DNA from: Actinomycetes bacterium
GTDB lineage: Bacteria > Actinomycetota > Actinomycetes > Actinomycetales > Cellulomonadaceae
Assembly: GCA_021793675.1 (NCBI GenBank)
Contig: JAJYSG010000001.1
Location: forward strand, 41,702-105,701
DNA length: 64,000 nucleotides
Direction of reading: 5' to 3'
Positions 9,644 through 17,864 of the stretch are shown piece after piece. Position numbers and translations under genes: made by a program. Each line of letters starts with the position of its first letter. The stretch's first letter is position 1. The notes beneath the pieces are model-generated. The model did no database searches, had not been told where the DNA came from, and worked only from the letters and a program-made list of their open reading frames with translations.

Positions 9644-11149
9644 GTGAACGACGCCCAGCACACCGACGGCCGCACGGCGCAGGAGGTGGCTGACGACGTG
9701 GTCGCGCGTGTCCTGGCGCGAGCCGGACGCTACGACGGCACCGCCCTGCAGTCCGGCGCGGACGGTCACACCTCGTACGACGGTGACCAGATCGACCTCG
9801 AGGCGCGCACGTCCCTGCGCCGGGTCGCCGGGCTGTCGACGGAGCTGCAGGACGTCACCGAGGTCGAGTACCGGCAGCTGCGCCTGGAGCGGGTGGTGCT
9901 CGTCGGGATCACCGGCGCGGGGACGCCCGACGAGGCCGAGCTCTCGCTGCGCGAGCTGGCCGCCCTTGCCGAGACGGCGGGCTCCGTGGTGCTCGACGGG
10001 CTGCTGCAGCGCCGCCGTGTGCCCGACGCCTCGACGTATCTCGGTTCGGGCAAGGCCGCCGAGCTCGCCGCGGTGGTCCGGGCGGTCGGTGCGGACACCG
10101 TCGTCGTCGACGGGGAGCTGGCACCGTCCCAGCGGCGGTCGCTCGAGGACGTCGTCAAGGTCAAGGTCGTCGACCGCACGGCGCTGATCCTCGACATCTT
10201 CGCCCAGCACGCCAAGTCCAAGGAGGGCAAGGCCCAGGTCGAGCTGGCACAGCTCGAGTACCTGCTGCCACGGCTCCGCGGCTGGGGCGAGTCGATGTCG
10301 CGGCAGGCCGGCGGCCAGGTCGGCGGGGCCGGGCAGGGGATGGGCTCGCGCGGACCAGGCGAGACGAAGATCGAGCTCGACCGTCGCCGCATCCGGAACC
10401 GGATGGCCAGGCTGCGCCGCGAGATCGCGGAGATGGAGCCGGCACGGCTCACCAAGCGGGCCAGTCGCAAGCGCCACGCGATCCCCTCGGTGGCCATCGC
10501 CGGATACACCAACGCCGGCAAGTCCTCCTTGCTCAACCGGCTGACGAACGCCGGGGTGCTCGTCGAGAACGCGCTGTTCGCCACGCTCGACCCGACCGTG
10601 CGCCGCGCCGAGACCGACGACGGGCGCATCTACACGCTGACCGACACCGTGGGCTTCGTCCGGGCGCTGCCGCACCAGCTGGTGGAGGCGTTCCGGTCCA
10701 CGCTCGAGGAGGTCGCCGACGCCGACCTCATCCTGCACGTGGTCGACGCCGCCCACCCCGATCCGGAGGGACAGCTCGCCGCCGTGCGGGCGGTCTTCGC
10801 CGACATCCCCGGGGCCATGGACGTGCCGGAGATCGTCGTGCTCAACAAGGCCGACATCGCGGCGCCGGACGTGGTCGCCCGGCTGCGGTCGCGCGAGGTG
10901 CACTCGGTGCTGGTGTCCGCCCACACCGGCGAGGGGATCGAGGAGCTGCGTGCGCTCCTCGCCGACCAGCTGCCACGCCCGGGTGTGCCGGTGGACGTCG
11001 TGGTGCCGTACCACCGGGGTGACCTGGTCAGCCGCGTCCACGAGCACGGCGACATCGACCACGAGGAGCACACCGAGCGGGGTACGGCGCTGCGCGCCCG
11101 CGTCGACGCGCAGCTGGCGGCGGAGCTGCAGGCGGCCTCGGTCGTCTGA
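9644..11149 (+). CDS. hflX: GTPase HflX
   Basis: GRGGWGESMSRQAGG-type glycine-rich segment, VAIAGYTNAGKSSLLNRLT, DTVGFVRALPHQLVEAFRSTLEE. Confidence 0.95.
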   Translation: MNDAQHTDGRTAQEVADDVVARVLARAGRYDGTALQSGADGHTSYDGDQIDLEARTSLRRVAGLSTELQDVTEVEYRQLRLERVVLVGITGAGTPDEAELSLRELAALAETAGSVVLDGLLQRRRVPDASTYLGSGKAAELAAVVRAVGADTVVVDGELAPSQRRSLEDVVKVKVVDRTALILDIFAQHAKSKEGKAQVELAQLEYLLPRLRGWGESMSRQAGGQVGGAGQGMGSRGPGETKIELDRRRIRNRMARLRREIAEMEPARLTKRASRKRHAIPSVAIAGYTNAGKSSLLNRLTNAGVLVENALFATLDPTVRRAETDDGRIYTLTDTVGFVRALPHQLVEAFRSTLEEVADADLILHVVDAAHPDPEGQLAAVRAVFADIPGAMDVPEIVVLNKADIAAPDVVARLRSREVHSVLVSAHTGEGIEELRALLADQLPRPGVPVDVVVPYHRGDLVSRVHEHGDIDHEEHTERGTALRARVDAQLAAELQAASVV

Positions 11150-11184
11150 ACGGTCCCGTGGGAGCGCCGCACTAGCCTGTCCCG

Positions 11185-13227
11185 GTGCCCGACGAGCCCG
11201 AGGTGACCGAGGACCACGGCCGGTCGGTCGCGACGACGGCGACCGTCGAGGAGCTCCTCGACCTGGCGGTCGCGGCGATCGGGGGCATCCGGCGGGACGG
11301 CCAGCACCAGATGGCGGTCGCGGTCGCGGGAGCGCTCGAGACCGGCGAGCACCTGGCGGTGCAGGCCGGTACCGGTACGGGCAAGTCGTTGGCCTACCTC
11401 GTGCCGTCGGTGCGGCACGCGGTGCTGGCCGACGAGCGGGTCGTGGTCTCGACGGCGACGCTCGCCCTGCAGCGCCAGGTGACCGGGCGGGACCTGCCGC
11501 TCGTCGTGGACGCGGTCGCGCGCCGGCTGCCACGAACGCCGCGCGTGGCGCTCCTCAAGGGCTGGCACAACTACCTCTGCGTCCACAAGGTGGCAGGGGG
11601 ATACCCGGACGACGAGGGGGCGCTGTTCGACGTCCCGGAGCCGCCGGGGGCGGCCGAGCACCCGGCGCTCGCCGGCGGTGGCGGACCGGCGCGCGGGGAA
11701 TCGCTCGGTGAGCAGGTCGTGCGGCTGCGCGAGTGGGCCGACGAGAGCGGCACCGGGGATCGCGACGACCTGGTGCCGGGTGTCACGGAGCGCGCGTGGC
11801 GGCAGGTCTCGGTGACGGCGGCGGAGTGCCTCGGCACGTCCTGCCCGGCGCGGGGCGAGTGCTTCCCGGTGAAGGCGCGGGAGGCGGCGCACGCCGCGGA
11901 CGTCGTCGTCACCAACCACGCGATGCTCGGCGTGGCCGCCGCCACGCAGGCGCCGGGCGTGCTCCCCGAGCACGCCGTCCTCGTCGTCGACGAGGCCCAC
12001 GAGCTGGCGGACCGGGTGACCGCGCAGGCGACCGCGGAGCTGTCCGTCGGCGTCGTCGAGCACGCCGCCCGCCTCGCGCGGCGCCAGGGCGGTGTCCCGA
12101 CGACCGATCTGGACTCCGCCGGCCGGGCCCTGGAGTCGGCGCTCGCGGACCTCCCCGAAGAACGCTTCCCCAGGGGACTGCCGCAGGCGGCGGGGGAGGC
12201 CGTCGCCGCGGTGCGGGACGCGGCGCGCACGCTGCTGTCGGCCCTCAAGCCCGACGCGAAGGAACCGGCCGAGGTCGCGGGCGGCCGCAAGATGGCCTCC
12301 TCCGCGATGCAGGCCCTGTTCGAGACGGCGGAGCGGATGACGTCGGACGCCACCGAGGCGAACGGCACCGTGCTGTGGTGCGCGCGCACGGAGGACCGCC
12401 GCGGCGAGGTCGTCACCCGCCTGCATGCCGCACCGCTGGCGGTGGCGGGGCTCATCGGCGACCACCTGGTCGCCGGGCGCACCGCGGTGCTCACCTCCGC
12501 GACGCTGACGCTCGGCGGCACGTTCGAGCCGCTGGCACGCTCGGTGGGGCTCGGCGAGGACTGGCACGGGCTCGACGTCGGCAGCCCCTTCGACTACCGG
12601 CGGCAGGGCATCTGCTACGTGGCGCGGCACCTGCCCGCCCCGGGCCGTGAGCCGGCTACCGAGGCGCAGCTCGACGAGATCGCGTCCCTCGTGGAGGCGG
12701 CCGGTGGGCGCACGCTCGGGCTGTTCTCCTCCCGGCGGGCCGCGACGGCCGCGGCGACGGCGCTGCGGCCGCGGCTGGGTGTCCCGATCCTGCTGCAGGG
12801 CGATGACCAGCTGCCCACGCTGGTCCGCCGCTTCACCGACGACGAGCCCAGCTGCCTGTTCGGCACGCTGTCGCTGTGGCAGGGGGTGGACGTGCCGGGG
12901 TCGACGTGCCGGCTCGTCATCGTCGACCGGATCCCGTTCCCCCGGCCGGACGACCCGCTCACCGCAGCCCGGACCGAGGCGGTGGCCGCCGCGGGCGGCA
13001 ACGGGTTCATGGCGGTCGCGGCGACGCACGCCGCGCTGCTGCTCGCGCAGGGCGCCGGTCGGCTCATCCGTTCGTCGGCCGATCGGGGCGTCGTGGCGAT
13101 CCTCGACCCGCGGCTGGCGACCGCCCGGTACTCGTCGTTCCTGCTGCGGTCCATGCCGCCGTTCTGGCTGACCACCGAGCTGGAGGTGGCGACCGCGGCA
13201 CTGCGCAGGCTGGCCTCGTCAGGCTAG
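11185..13227 (+). CDS. ATP-dependent DNA helicase (DinG/XPD-like)
   Basis: AGTGTGKSLAYLVPSV, four-Cys FeS-like region CVHK...CLGTSCPARGECF, DEAH box VVDEAHELAD, LWQGVDVPG. Confidence 0.93.
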   Translation: MPDEPEVTEDHGRSVATTATVEELLDLAVAAIGGIRRDGQHQMAVAVAGALETGEHLAVQAGTGTGKSLAYLVPSVRHAVLADERVVVSTATLALQRQVTGRDLPLVVDAVARRLPRTPRVALLKGWHNYLCVHKVAGGYPDDEGALFDVPEPPGAAEHPALAGGGGPARGESLGEQVVRLREWADESGTGDRDDLVPGVTERAWRQVSVTAAECLGTSCPARGECFPVKAREAAHAADVVVTNHAMLGVAAATQAPGVLPEHAVLVVDEAHELADRVTAQATAELSVGVVEHAARLARRQGGVPTTDLDSAGRALESALADLPEERFPRGLPQAAGEAVAAVRDAARTLLSALKPDAKEPAEVAGGRKMASSAMQALFETAERMTSDATEANGTVLWCARTEDRRGEVVTRLHAAPLAVAGLIGDHLVAGRTAVLTSATLTLGGTFEPLARSVGLGEDWHGLDVGSPFDYRRQGICYVARHLPAPGREPATEAQLDEIASLVEAAGGRTLGLFSSRRAATAAATALRPRLGVPILLQGDDQLPTLVRRFTDDEPSCLFGTLSLWQGVDVPGSTCRLVIVDRIPFPRPDDPLTAARTEAVAAAGGNGFMAVAATHAALLLAQGAGRLIRSSADRGVVAILDPRLATARYSSFLLRSMPPFWLTTELEVATAALRRLASSG

Positions 13228-13275
13228 CCTCGACCAGGCGACGACGCCGGGTGGTGGACAGGTGGAGGAGGGGCC

Positions 13276-14280
13276 ATGACCGAGACGGGCGTGTTCGACG
13301 AGGCCGGCCTGGGGCGCGTCGAGTTCTCGCCGCGGCGCGCGGCGAAGCTGGGCATCGTGGGGGCCGGAGCCGTCGGGTCGACGATGGCGTTCGCCGCGCT
13401 CATGGCCGGTGCGGCGCGGACCGTGGCGCTGTTCGACATCAACCGCGCCAAGGTGGAGGCGGAGGTCCTCGACCTGTCGCACGGCATCCAGTTCATGCCC
13501 ATGGCCGCGGTCACCGGGTCCGACGAGATCGAGGTGCTCGCGGACTCCGACGTCATCATGTTCACCGCCGGCGCCAAGCAGAAGCCCGGCCAGTCGAGGC
13601 TCGACCTGGCAGGCTCGACCATCTCGCTCGTCGCCGCGGTGCTGCCCGAGCTGGTGCGCGTGGCGCCGAACGCGGTGCACGTCATGGTGACCAACCCGGT
13701 GGACGTGGTGACCTACGCGGCGCTGAAGATCTCCGGCCTGCCGCCCAACCAGCTGTTCGGGTCGGGCACCGTCCTGGACTCCTCGCGGCTGCGCTACCTC
13801 ATCGCCGCGGAGACCGGTGTCGCGGTCCAGAGCGTGCACGCCTACGTGGCAGGTGAGCACGGCGACACCGAGATCCCGCTGTGGAGCTTGGCCAGCCTCG
13901 GCGGCGTGCCGTTGCTCGAGTGGACCGGCGTGGGCAAGCACGGTCCACTGACCGCGCAGCTGCGCGAGCAGATCGCGCACGAGGTGGTCGAGTCCGCCGA
14001 CAAGATCATCGAGGGCAAGGGCGCGACGAACTACGCGATCGCGCTCACGGGTACCCGCATCGTCGAGACCATCCTCAACGACGAGCATAGCGTGCTGCCG
14101 GTGTCGTCGCTGCTCGACGACTACTACGGCATCAGCGACGTGTGCCTGTCCGTGCCGACGATCGTCAGCGCCAGCGGCGTCGGCGAGCATCTGGCCGTAC
14201 CGCTGTCCGCCGACGAGCTCGGTGGTCTCCGCAGGTCTGCGGCAGCGGTCCGCGCGGTGGCGCGGCAGTTCGGGTACTGA
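13276..14280 (+). CDS. ldh: L-lactate dehydrogenase
   Basis: LGIVGAGAVGSTMAFAALM, VTNPVDVVTYAALKISGLPPNQLFGSGTVLDSSRLR, GEHGDTEIPLWS. Confidence 0.95.
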   Translation: MTETGVFDEAGLGRVEFSPRRAAKLGIVGAGAVGSTMAFAALMAGAARTVALFDINRAKVEAEVLDLSHGIQFMPMAAVTGSDEIEVLADSDVIMFTAGAKQKPGQSRLDLAGSTISLVAAVLPELVRVAPNAVHVMVTNPVDVVTYAALKISGLPPNQLFGSGTVLDSSRLRYLIAAETGVAVQSVHAYVAGEHGDTEIPLWSLASLGGVPLLEWTGVGKHGPLTAQLREQIAHEVVESADKIIEGKGATNYAIALTGTRIVETILNDEHSVLPVSSLLDDYYGISDVCLSVPTIVSASGVGEHLAVPLSADELGGLRRSAAAVRAVARQFGY

Positions 14281-14287
14281 CCGCCGG

Positions 14288-15043
14288 CTACAGGCTGCGC
14301 AGCACGCTCACGACGCGGCCGAGGATGGTCGCGGCGTCGCCGTCGATGGGGGAGTAGGCGCGGTTCTGCGGCATCAGCCAGACGTGCCCGTCGGCGCGCC
14401 GGAGCGTCTTGACGGTGGCATCGCCGTCGATCATGGCCGCCACGATCTCGCCGTTCTCGGCGACCTGCTGGCGGCGCACCACGACCCAGTCGCCGTCGCA
14501 GATCGCGGCGTCGACCATGGAGTCCCCCCGGACCTTGAGCAGGAACAGCTCGCCGTCCCCGACGAGCTGGCGCGGCAGCGGGAACACGTCCTCGACCACC
14601 TGCTCGGCGAGGATCGGGCCCCCGGCGGCGATCCGGCCCACGACGGGCACGTAGGTGGCCGCGGGCCTGCGGTCGTAGTCCGGCGCATCGGCGTCGATGC
14701 CCGCCGCCCAGTCGACCGTGCCCTGCCACGTGCCGACCGTGCGGGAGTCGTCCGGGTGGACGACCTCCATCGCTCGCGGCTTCATCGGGTCCCGGCGCAG
14801 GTAGCCCTTCTTCTCGAGCACCCCGAGCTGGTGCTTGACGCTCGAGGGACTCGTCAGGCCGACCGCCTCGCCGATCTCGCGCATGCTCGGTGGGTAGCCG
14901 CGCTGCTCCACGGACGCACGGATGGTCTGCAGCACCAGCCGCTGGCGGGCCGTGAGCCCGTCACCGTCAGGAGCGCCGTCGGGCAGCTCGTGCACGGAGG
15001 CGAGCGCCTCGCCGTCCGCGGTCCGTCGCGTGTCCGTCACCAT
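14288..15043 (-). CDS. lexA: SOS repressor LexA
   Basis: [59 protein letters not shown] with Ala-Gly cleavage site; GDSMVDAAI. Confidence 0.97.
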   Translation of the reverse strand: MVTDTRRTADGEALASVHELPDGAPDGDGLTARQRLVLQTIRASVEQRGYPPSMREIGEAVGLTSPSSVKHQLGVLEKKGYLRRDPMKPRAMEVVHPDDSRTVGTWQGTVDWAAGIDADAPDYDRRPAATYVPVVGRIAAGGPILAEQVVEDVFPLPRQLVGDGELFLLKVRGDSMVDAAICDGDWVVVRRQQVAENGEIVAAMIDGDATVKTLRRADGHVWLMPQNRAYSPIDGDAATILGRVVSVLRSL

Positions 15044-15160
15044 CTGTCCTTCCCCCAGGCCGGTGCCCCGGCACGAACGGACCCGCCGGCGGCGGGCCGT
15101 GTCAGTGGTGCGTGGTGCGCTGTGCGTGTGACACCAGCCTAGGGCTCGCGACACGCCGGA

Positions 15161-15176
15161 TCAAACAATTGTTCGA
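15161..15176. promoter_or_regulatory. LexA (SOS) box, TCAAACAATTGTTCGA, upstream of lexA
   Basis: One mismatch to the palindromic actinobacterial/Gram-positive consensus TCGAACNNNNGTTCGA. Confidence 0.88.
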
Positions 15177-15213
15177 TCGCGTCTCGACGAGTGTCGGTCC
15201 GGCATGGTAGACA

Positions 15214-15244
15214 TCGTACGTGCGTTCGACGTACGTCTGTTCGA
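15214..15244. promoter_or_regulatory. Two abutting LexA-box-like sites (TCGTACGTGCGTTCGA and ACGTACGTCTGTTCGA) immediately downstream of a TAGACA -10-like hexamer
   Basis: 15214-15229 (1 mismatch) and 15229-15244 (2 mismatches) to TCGAACNNNNGTTCGA. Confidence 0.7.
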
Positions 15245-15290
15245 CCGACATGTGGTCGGTTTCGCGGGCGTCGGGGATCGGGAGGCAGTC

Positions 15291-15665
15291 ATGACCACGC
15301 TCACGCTCGTCGCCAGCCGTGGTGCCCGGGTGGCCGGTGTGCCCGTCGCTGATGGGCCGGCGCGGCGCCCGGCGTCGCTGCACCTGACGCGGCGGGGCCG
15401 GCTCGTGCTCGCGCTCGTCGCGCTCCTGGTGGTGGTCGGGGGAAGCCTCGTCGCGACGCGCGCGGTGGCGCAGGCTCCGGCGAGTGCGCCGGAGGTCCAG
15501 CGGTACGTGGTCGCACCGGGGGACACGTTGTGGCAGATCGCGAGCGGTGTCGCCCGGCCCGGCGAGGACCTGCGCGACACGGTGCAGCGCATCGAGGTGC
15601 TCAACAACATGCCGTCGCCGGCGTTGACGGCCGGGGAGCAGATCCTGCTGCCGCTCACGAAGTGA
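15291..15665 (+). CDS. LysM domain protein divergent from lexA; candidate SOS-induced division inhibitor (YneA/ChiZ/DivS-like)
   Basis: Single TM segment then LysM QRYVVAPGDTLWQIASGVARPGEDLRDTVQRIEVLNNMPSPALTAGEQILLP; gene order lexA<>LysM. Confidence 0.85.
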   Translation: MTTLTLVASRGARVAGVPVADGPARRPASLHLTRRGRLVLALVALLVVVGGSLVATRAVAQAPASAPEVQRYVVAPGDTLWQIASGVARPGEDLRDTVQRIEVLNNMPSPALTAGEQILLPLTK

Positions 15666-15758
15666 CGCGCTTGCGTCCGGCCAGGCCGTCCCCTAGCGTC
15701 CCTGGAGTTCGCGGTCGCGTTGGCGCGCGGATGCCGAGCGCTGGTGAGAGGACGATCC

Positions 15759-16289
15759 GTGCACTGCCCGTTCTGCCGCCACCCCGACTCGAGGGTCGTC
15801 GACTCGCGAACGTCCGACGACGGGTCATCGATCCGCAGGCGGCGCCAGTGCCCCAGCTGCGGGCGGCGGTTCACGACGCTGGAGACGACCAGCCTGTCGG
15901 TGGTCAAGCGATCGGGAGTGATCGAGCCGTTCAGCCGTGAGAAGGTCGTCGGCGGCCTGCGCAAGGCATGCCAGGGACGCCCGGTGACCGAAGACGCGCT
16001 GGCGCTGCTCGCGCAAGGCGTCGAGGAGACGCTGCGAGCCTCGGGCCAGGCCGAGATCGACTCCTATGAGATCGGGCTGGCGATCCTCGGGCCGCTGCGG
16101 GAGCTGGACGAGGTGGCCTACCTGCGGTTCGCGTCCGTGTACCAGGGCTTCAGCTCGCTCGAGGACTTCGAGGCCGCGATCACGCTGCTCCGCTCGGTGC
16201 ACGCCGGGTCGGGGGACGGGGACGATCCTGATGCCACCGTCGAGGTGGTGGACGCTCCGGACCGCGCCGCGGAGGAGCGCCCGCGGTGA
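15759..16289 (+). CDS. nrdR: Transcriptional repressor NrdR
   Basis: [41 protein letters not shown] zinc ribbon + ATP-cone. Confidence 0.97.
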   Translation: MHCPFCRHPDSRVVDSRTSDDGSSIRRRRQCPSCGRRFTTLETTSLSVVKRSGVIEPFSREKVVGGLRKACQGRPVTEDALALLAQGVEETLRASGQAEIDSYEIGLAILGPLRELDEVAYLRFASVYQGFSSLEDFEAAITLLRSVHAGSGDGDDPDATVEVVDAPDRAAEERPR

Positions 16290-16364
16290 CCGCGGACCGG
16301 GCAGGTTGGCGCCGTACCGCCAGGTAGGACAGGCTGGGCCCTGACCCGAGGTACAGGAGGCACG

Positions 16365-16565
16365 ATGGCCGCCGATGAGCATGACGAGGAATCTCGCCCG
16401 ACCGTGAGCGAGGACGCGAAGTCCCGCTTCCGGGAGGCGCTCGAGCGCAAGAAGTCGACGCAGCACCGGACCGCCGGTGGCGCGAACGGAGCCGCGTCAG
16501 TTCACGGATCCGAGACCAGCGGCCCGACCCAGCGCCGGTTCCAACGCAAGTCCGGTTCGTCCTGA
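16365..16565 (+). CDS. DUF5302-type small protein
   Basis: 66 aa; SEDAKSRFREALERKKS motif; SD-like aggagg before ATG. Confidence 0.7.
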   Translation: MAADEHDEESRPTVSEDAKSRFREALERKKSTQHRTAGGANGAASVHGSETSGPTQRRFQRKSGSS

Positions 16566-16566
16566 T

Positions 16567-16606
16567 CGCAGGGTCTCGTCCCACCAGGGTGGGACGAGAC
16601 CCTGCG
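16567..16606. terminator. Strong bidirectional hairpin between the convergent DUF5302 gene and serA
   Basis: Perfect 19-bp inverted repeat CGCAGGGTCTCGTCCCACC-AG-GGTGGGACGAGACCCTGCG. Confidence 0.85.
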
Positions 16607-16660
16607 ACGGCGTCGCGCCGGGGACGGCGGCGCCGTCAGGGGCGGGACGGAGTGCTTCCG

Positions 16661-17860
16661 TTAGGACAGCACGCGCAGCCGGACCGACTCCGGACGTGCT
16701 CCGAGCGCGGCGACGACGTCGTCGGACACCGCGGAACCGGCATCCGTCACCACATAGCCGATCTCTCCCCGCGTGGCGAGCAGCTGGCCCTCGATGTTGA
16801 CCCCGTGCTCGGCGAGCGTCGCGTTGACGGCGGCGAGCACCCCGGGGACGTTGCGGTGCAGGTAAGCGAACCGGTGCACGTCGGGGATCGCCTCGAGTGC
16901 GACGTTCGGCAGGTTGACGGACATCGTCGTCGACCCGGTGGCCAGGTAGTCCCGCACCTTGTGCGCGACGAACTGCCCGATGGCCTCCTGGGCCTCCTCG
17001 GTGGAACCTCCGACGTGCGGCGTGAGGATGACGTTCGGCAGGCCGCGCAGCTCGGAGTCGAACGGGTCGCCGTTGCGCTTCGGCTCGGTGGCGAAGACGT
17101 CGACAGCGGCACCGGACACCTGTCCGGACGTGATGGCTTCCGCCAGTGCGGCGTAGTCCACGACGAATCCCCGGGAGAGGTTGAGGAAGACCGCGCCCGG
17201 CCGCATCCGGGCGAACTGCTTGGCGCCGAACAGCCCGGCGTTGCCGGCGCGGCCGTCGACGTGCAGCGTGACCACGTCGGAGGCGTCGAGCAACTCATCG
17301 AGCGAGTGCATCCGCCGGGCGTTGCCCAGGGCGAGCTTCTCGGCGGTGTCGTAGAAGGCCACCGACATGCCGAGGTTCTCGGCGAGCACCGACAGCTGCG
17401 TGCCGATGTTGCCGTAGCCGACGATGCCCAGCGTGCGACCGCGCACCTCGTGCGAGCCGGAGGCGGACTTGTTCCACACGCCGGCGTGCATCTGCTTGTC
17501 GAACTCGGTGAGCCGACGGGTGAGCGCGATGATGTCGGCGATCGCCACCTCGACGACCGACCGGGTGTTGGAGAACGGGGCGTTGAACACGGCGACGCCG
17601 CGGCCGGCCGCCGCGCGCAGGTCGATCTGGTTCGTCCCGATGCAGAAGGCGCCCACCGCGAGCAGCTCGGGTGCGGCCTCGAGCACGGCGGCGGTGACGT
17701 GCGTCTTGGACCGGATGCCGAGCAGGCTGACGCCGTCGAGCGCCTCGATCAGCTCGGCCTCGTCGAGCGCACCAGAGCGCGAGATCACCTCGAACCCGGT
17801 GGACTCGAGGATCTGACGTCCGAACGGATGGATGTTCTCGAGCAGCAGGGCTTTGGGCAC
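16661..17860 (-). CDS. serA: D-3-phosphoglycerate dehydrogenase with C-terminal ACT domain (GTG start)
   Basis: GRTLGIVGYGNIGTQLSVLAENLGMSVAFYD, RPGAVFLNLSRGFVVD, TPHVGGSTEEAQ, ACT-like C-terminus. Confidence 0.94.
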   Translation of the reverse strand: MPKALLLENIHPFGRQILESTGFEVISRSGALDEAELIEALDGVSLLGIRSKTHVTAAVLEAAPELLAVGAFCIGTNQIDLRAAAGRGVAVFNAPFSNTRSVVEVAIADIIALTRRLTEFDKQMHAGVWNKSASGSHEVRGRTLGIVGYGNIGTQLSVLAENLGMSVAFYDTAEKLALGNARRMHSLDELLDASDVVTLHVDGRAGNAGLFGAKQFARMRPGAVFLNLSRGFVVDYAALAEAITSGQVSGAAVDVFATEPKRNGDPFDSELRGLPNVILTPHVGGSTEEAQEAIGQFVAHKVRDYLATGSTTMSVNLPNVALEAIPDVHRFAYLHRNVPGVLAAVNATLAEHGVNIEGQLLATRGEIGYVVTDAGSAVSDDVVAALGARPESVRLRVLS

Positions 17861-17864
17861 GGCC

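Noticed and set aside
10630-13029. 799-aa minus-strand ORF opposite hflX/dinG-like
   Set aside because: Shadow ORF; opposite strand encodes motif-rich helicase.
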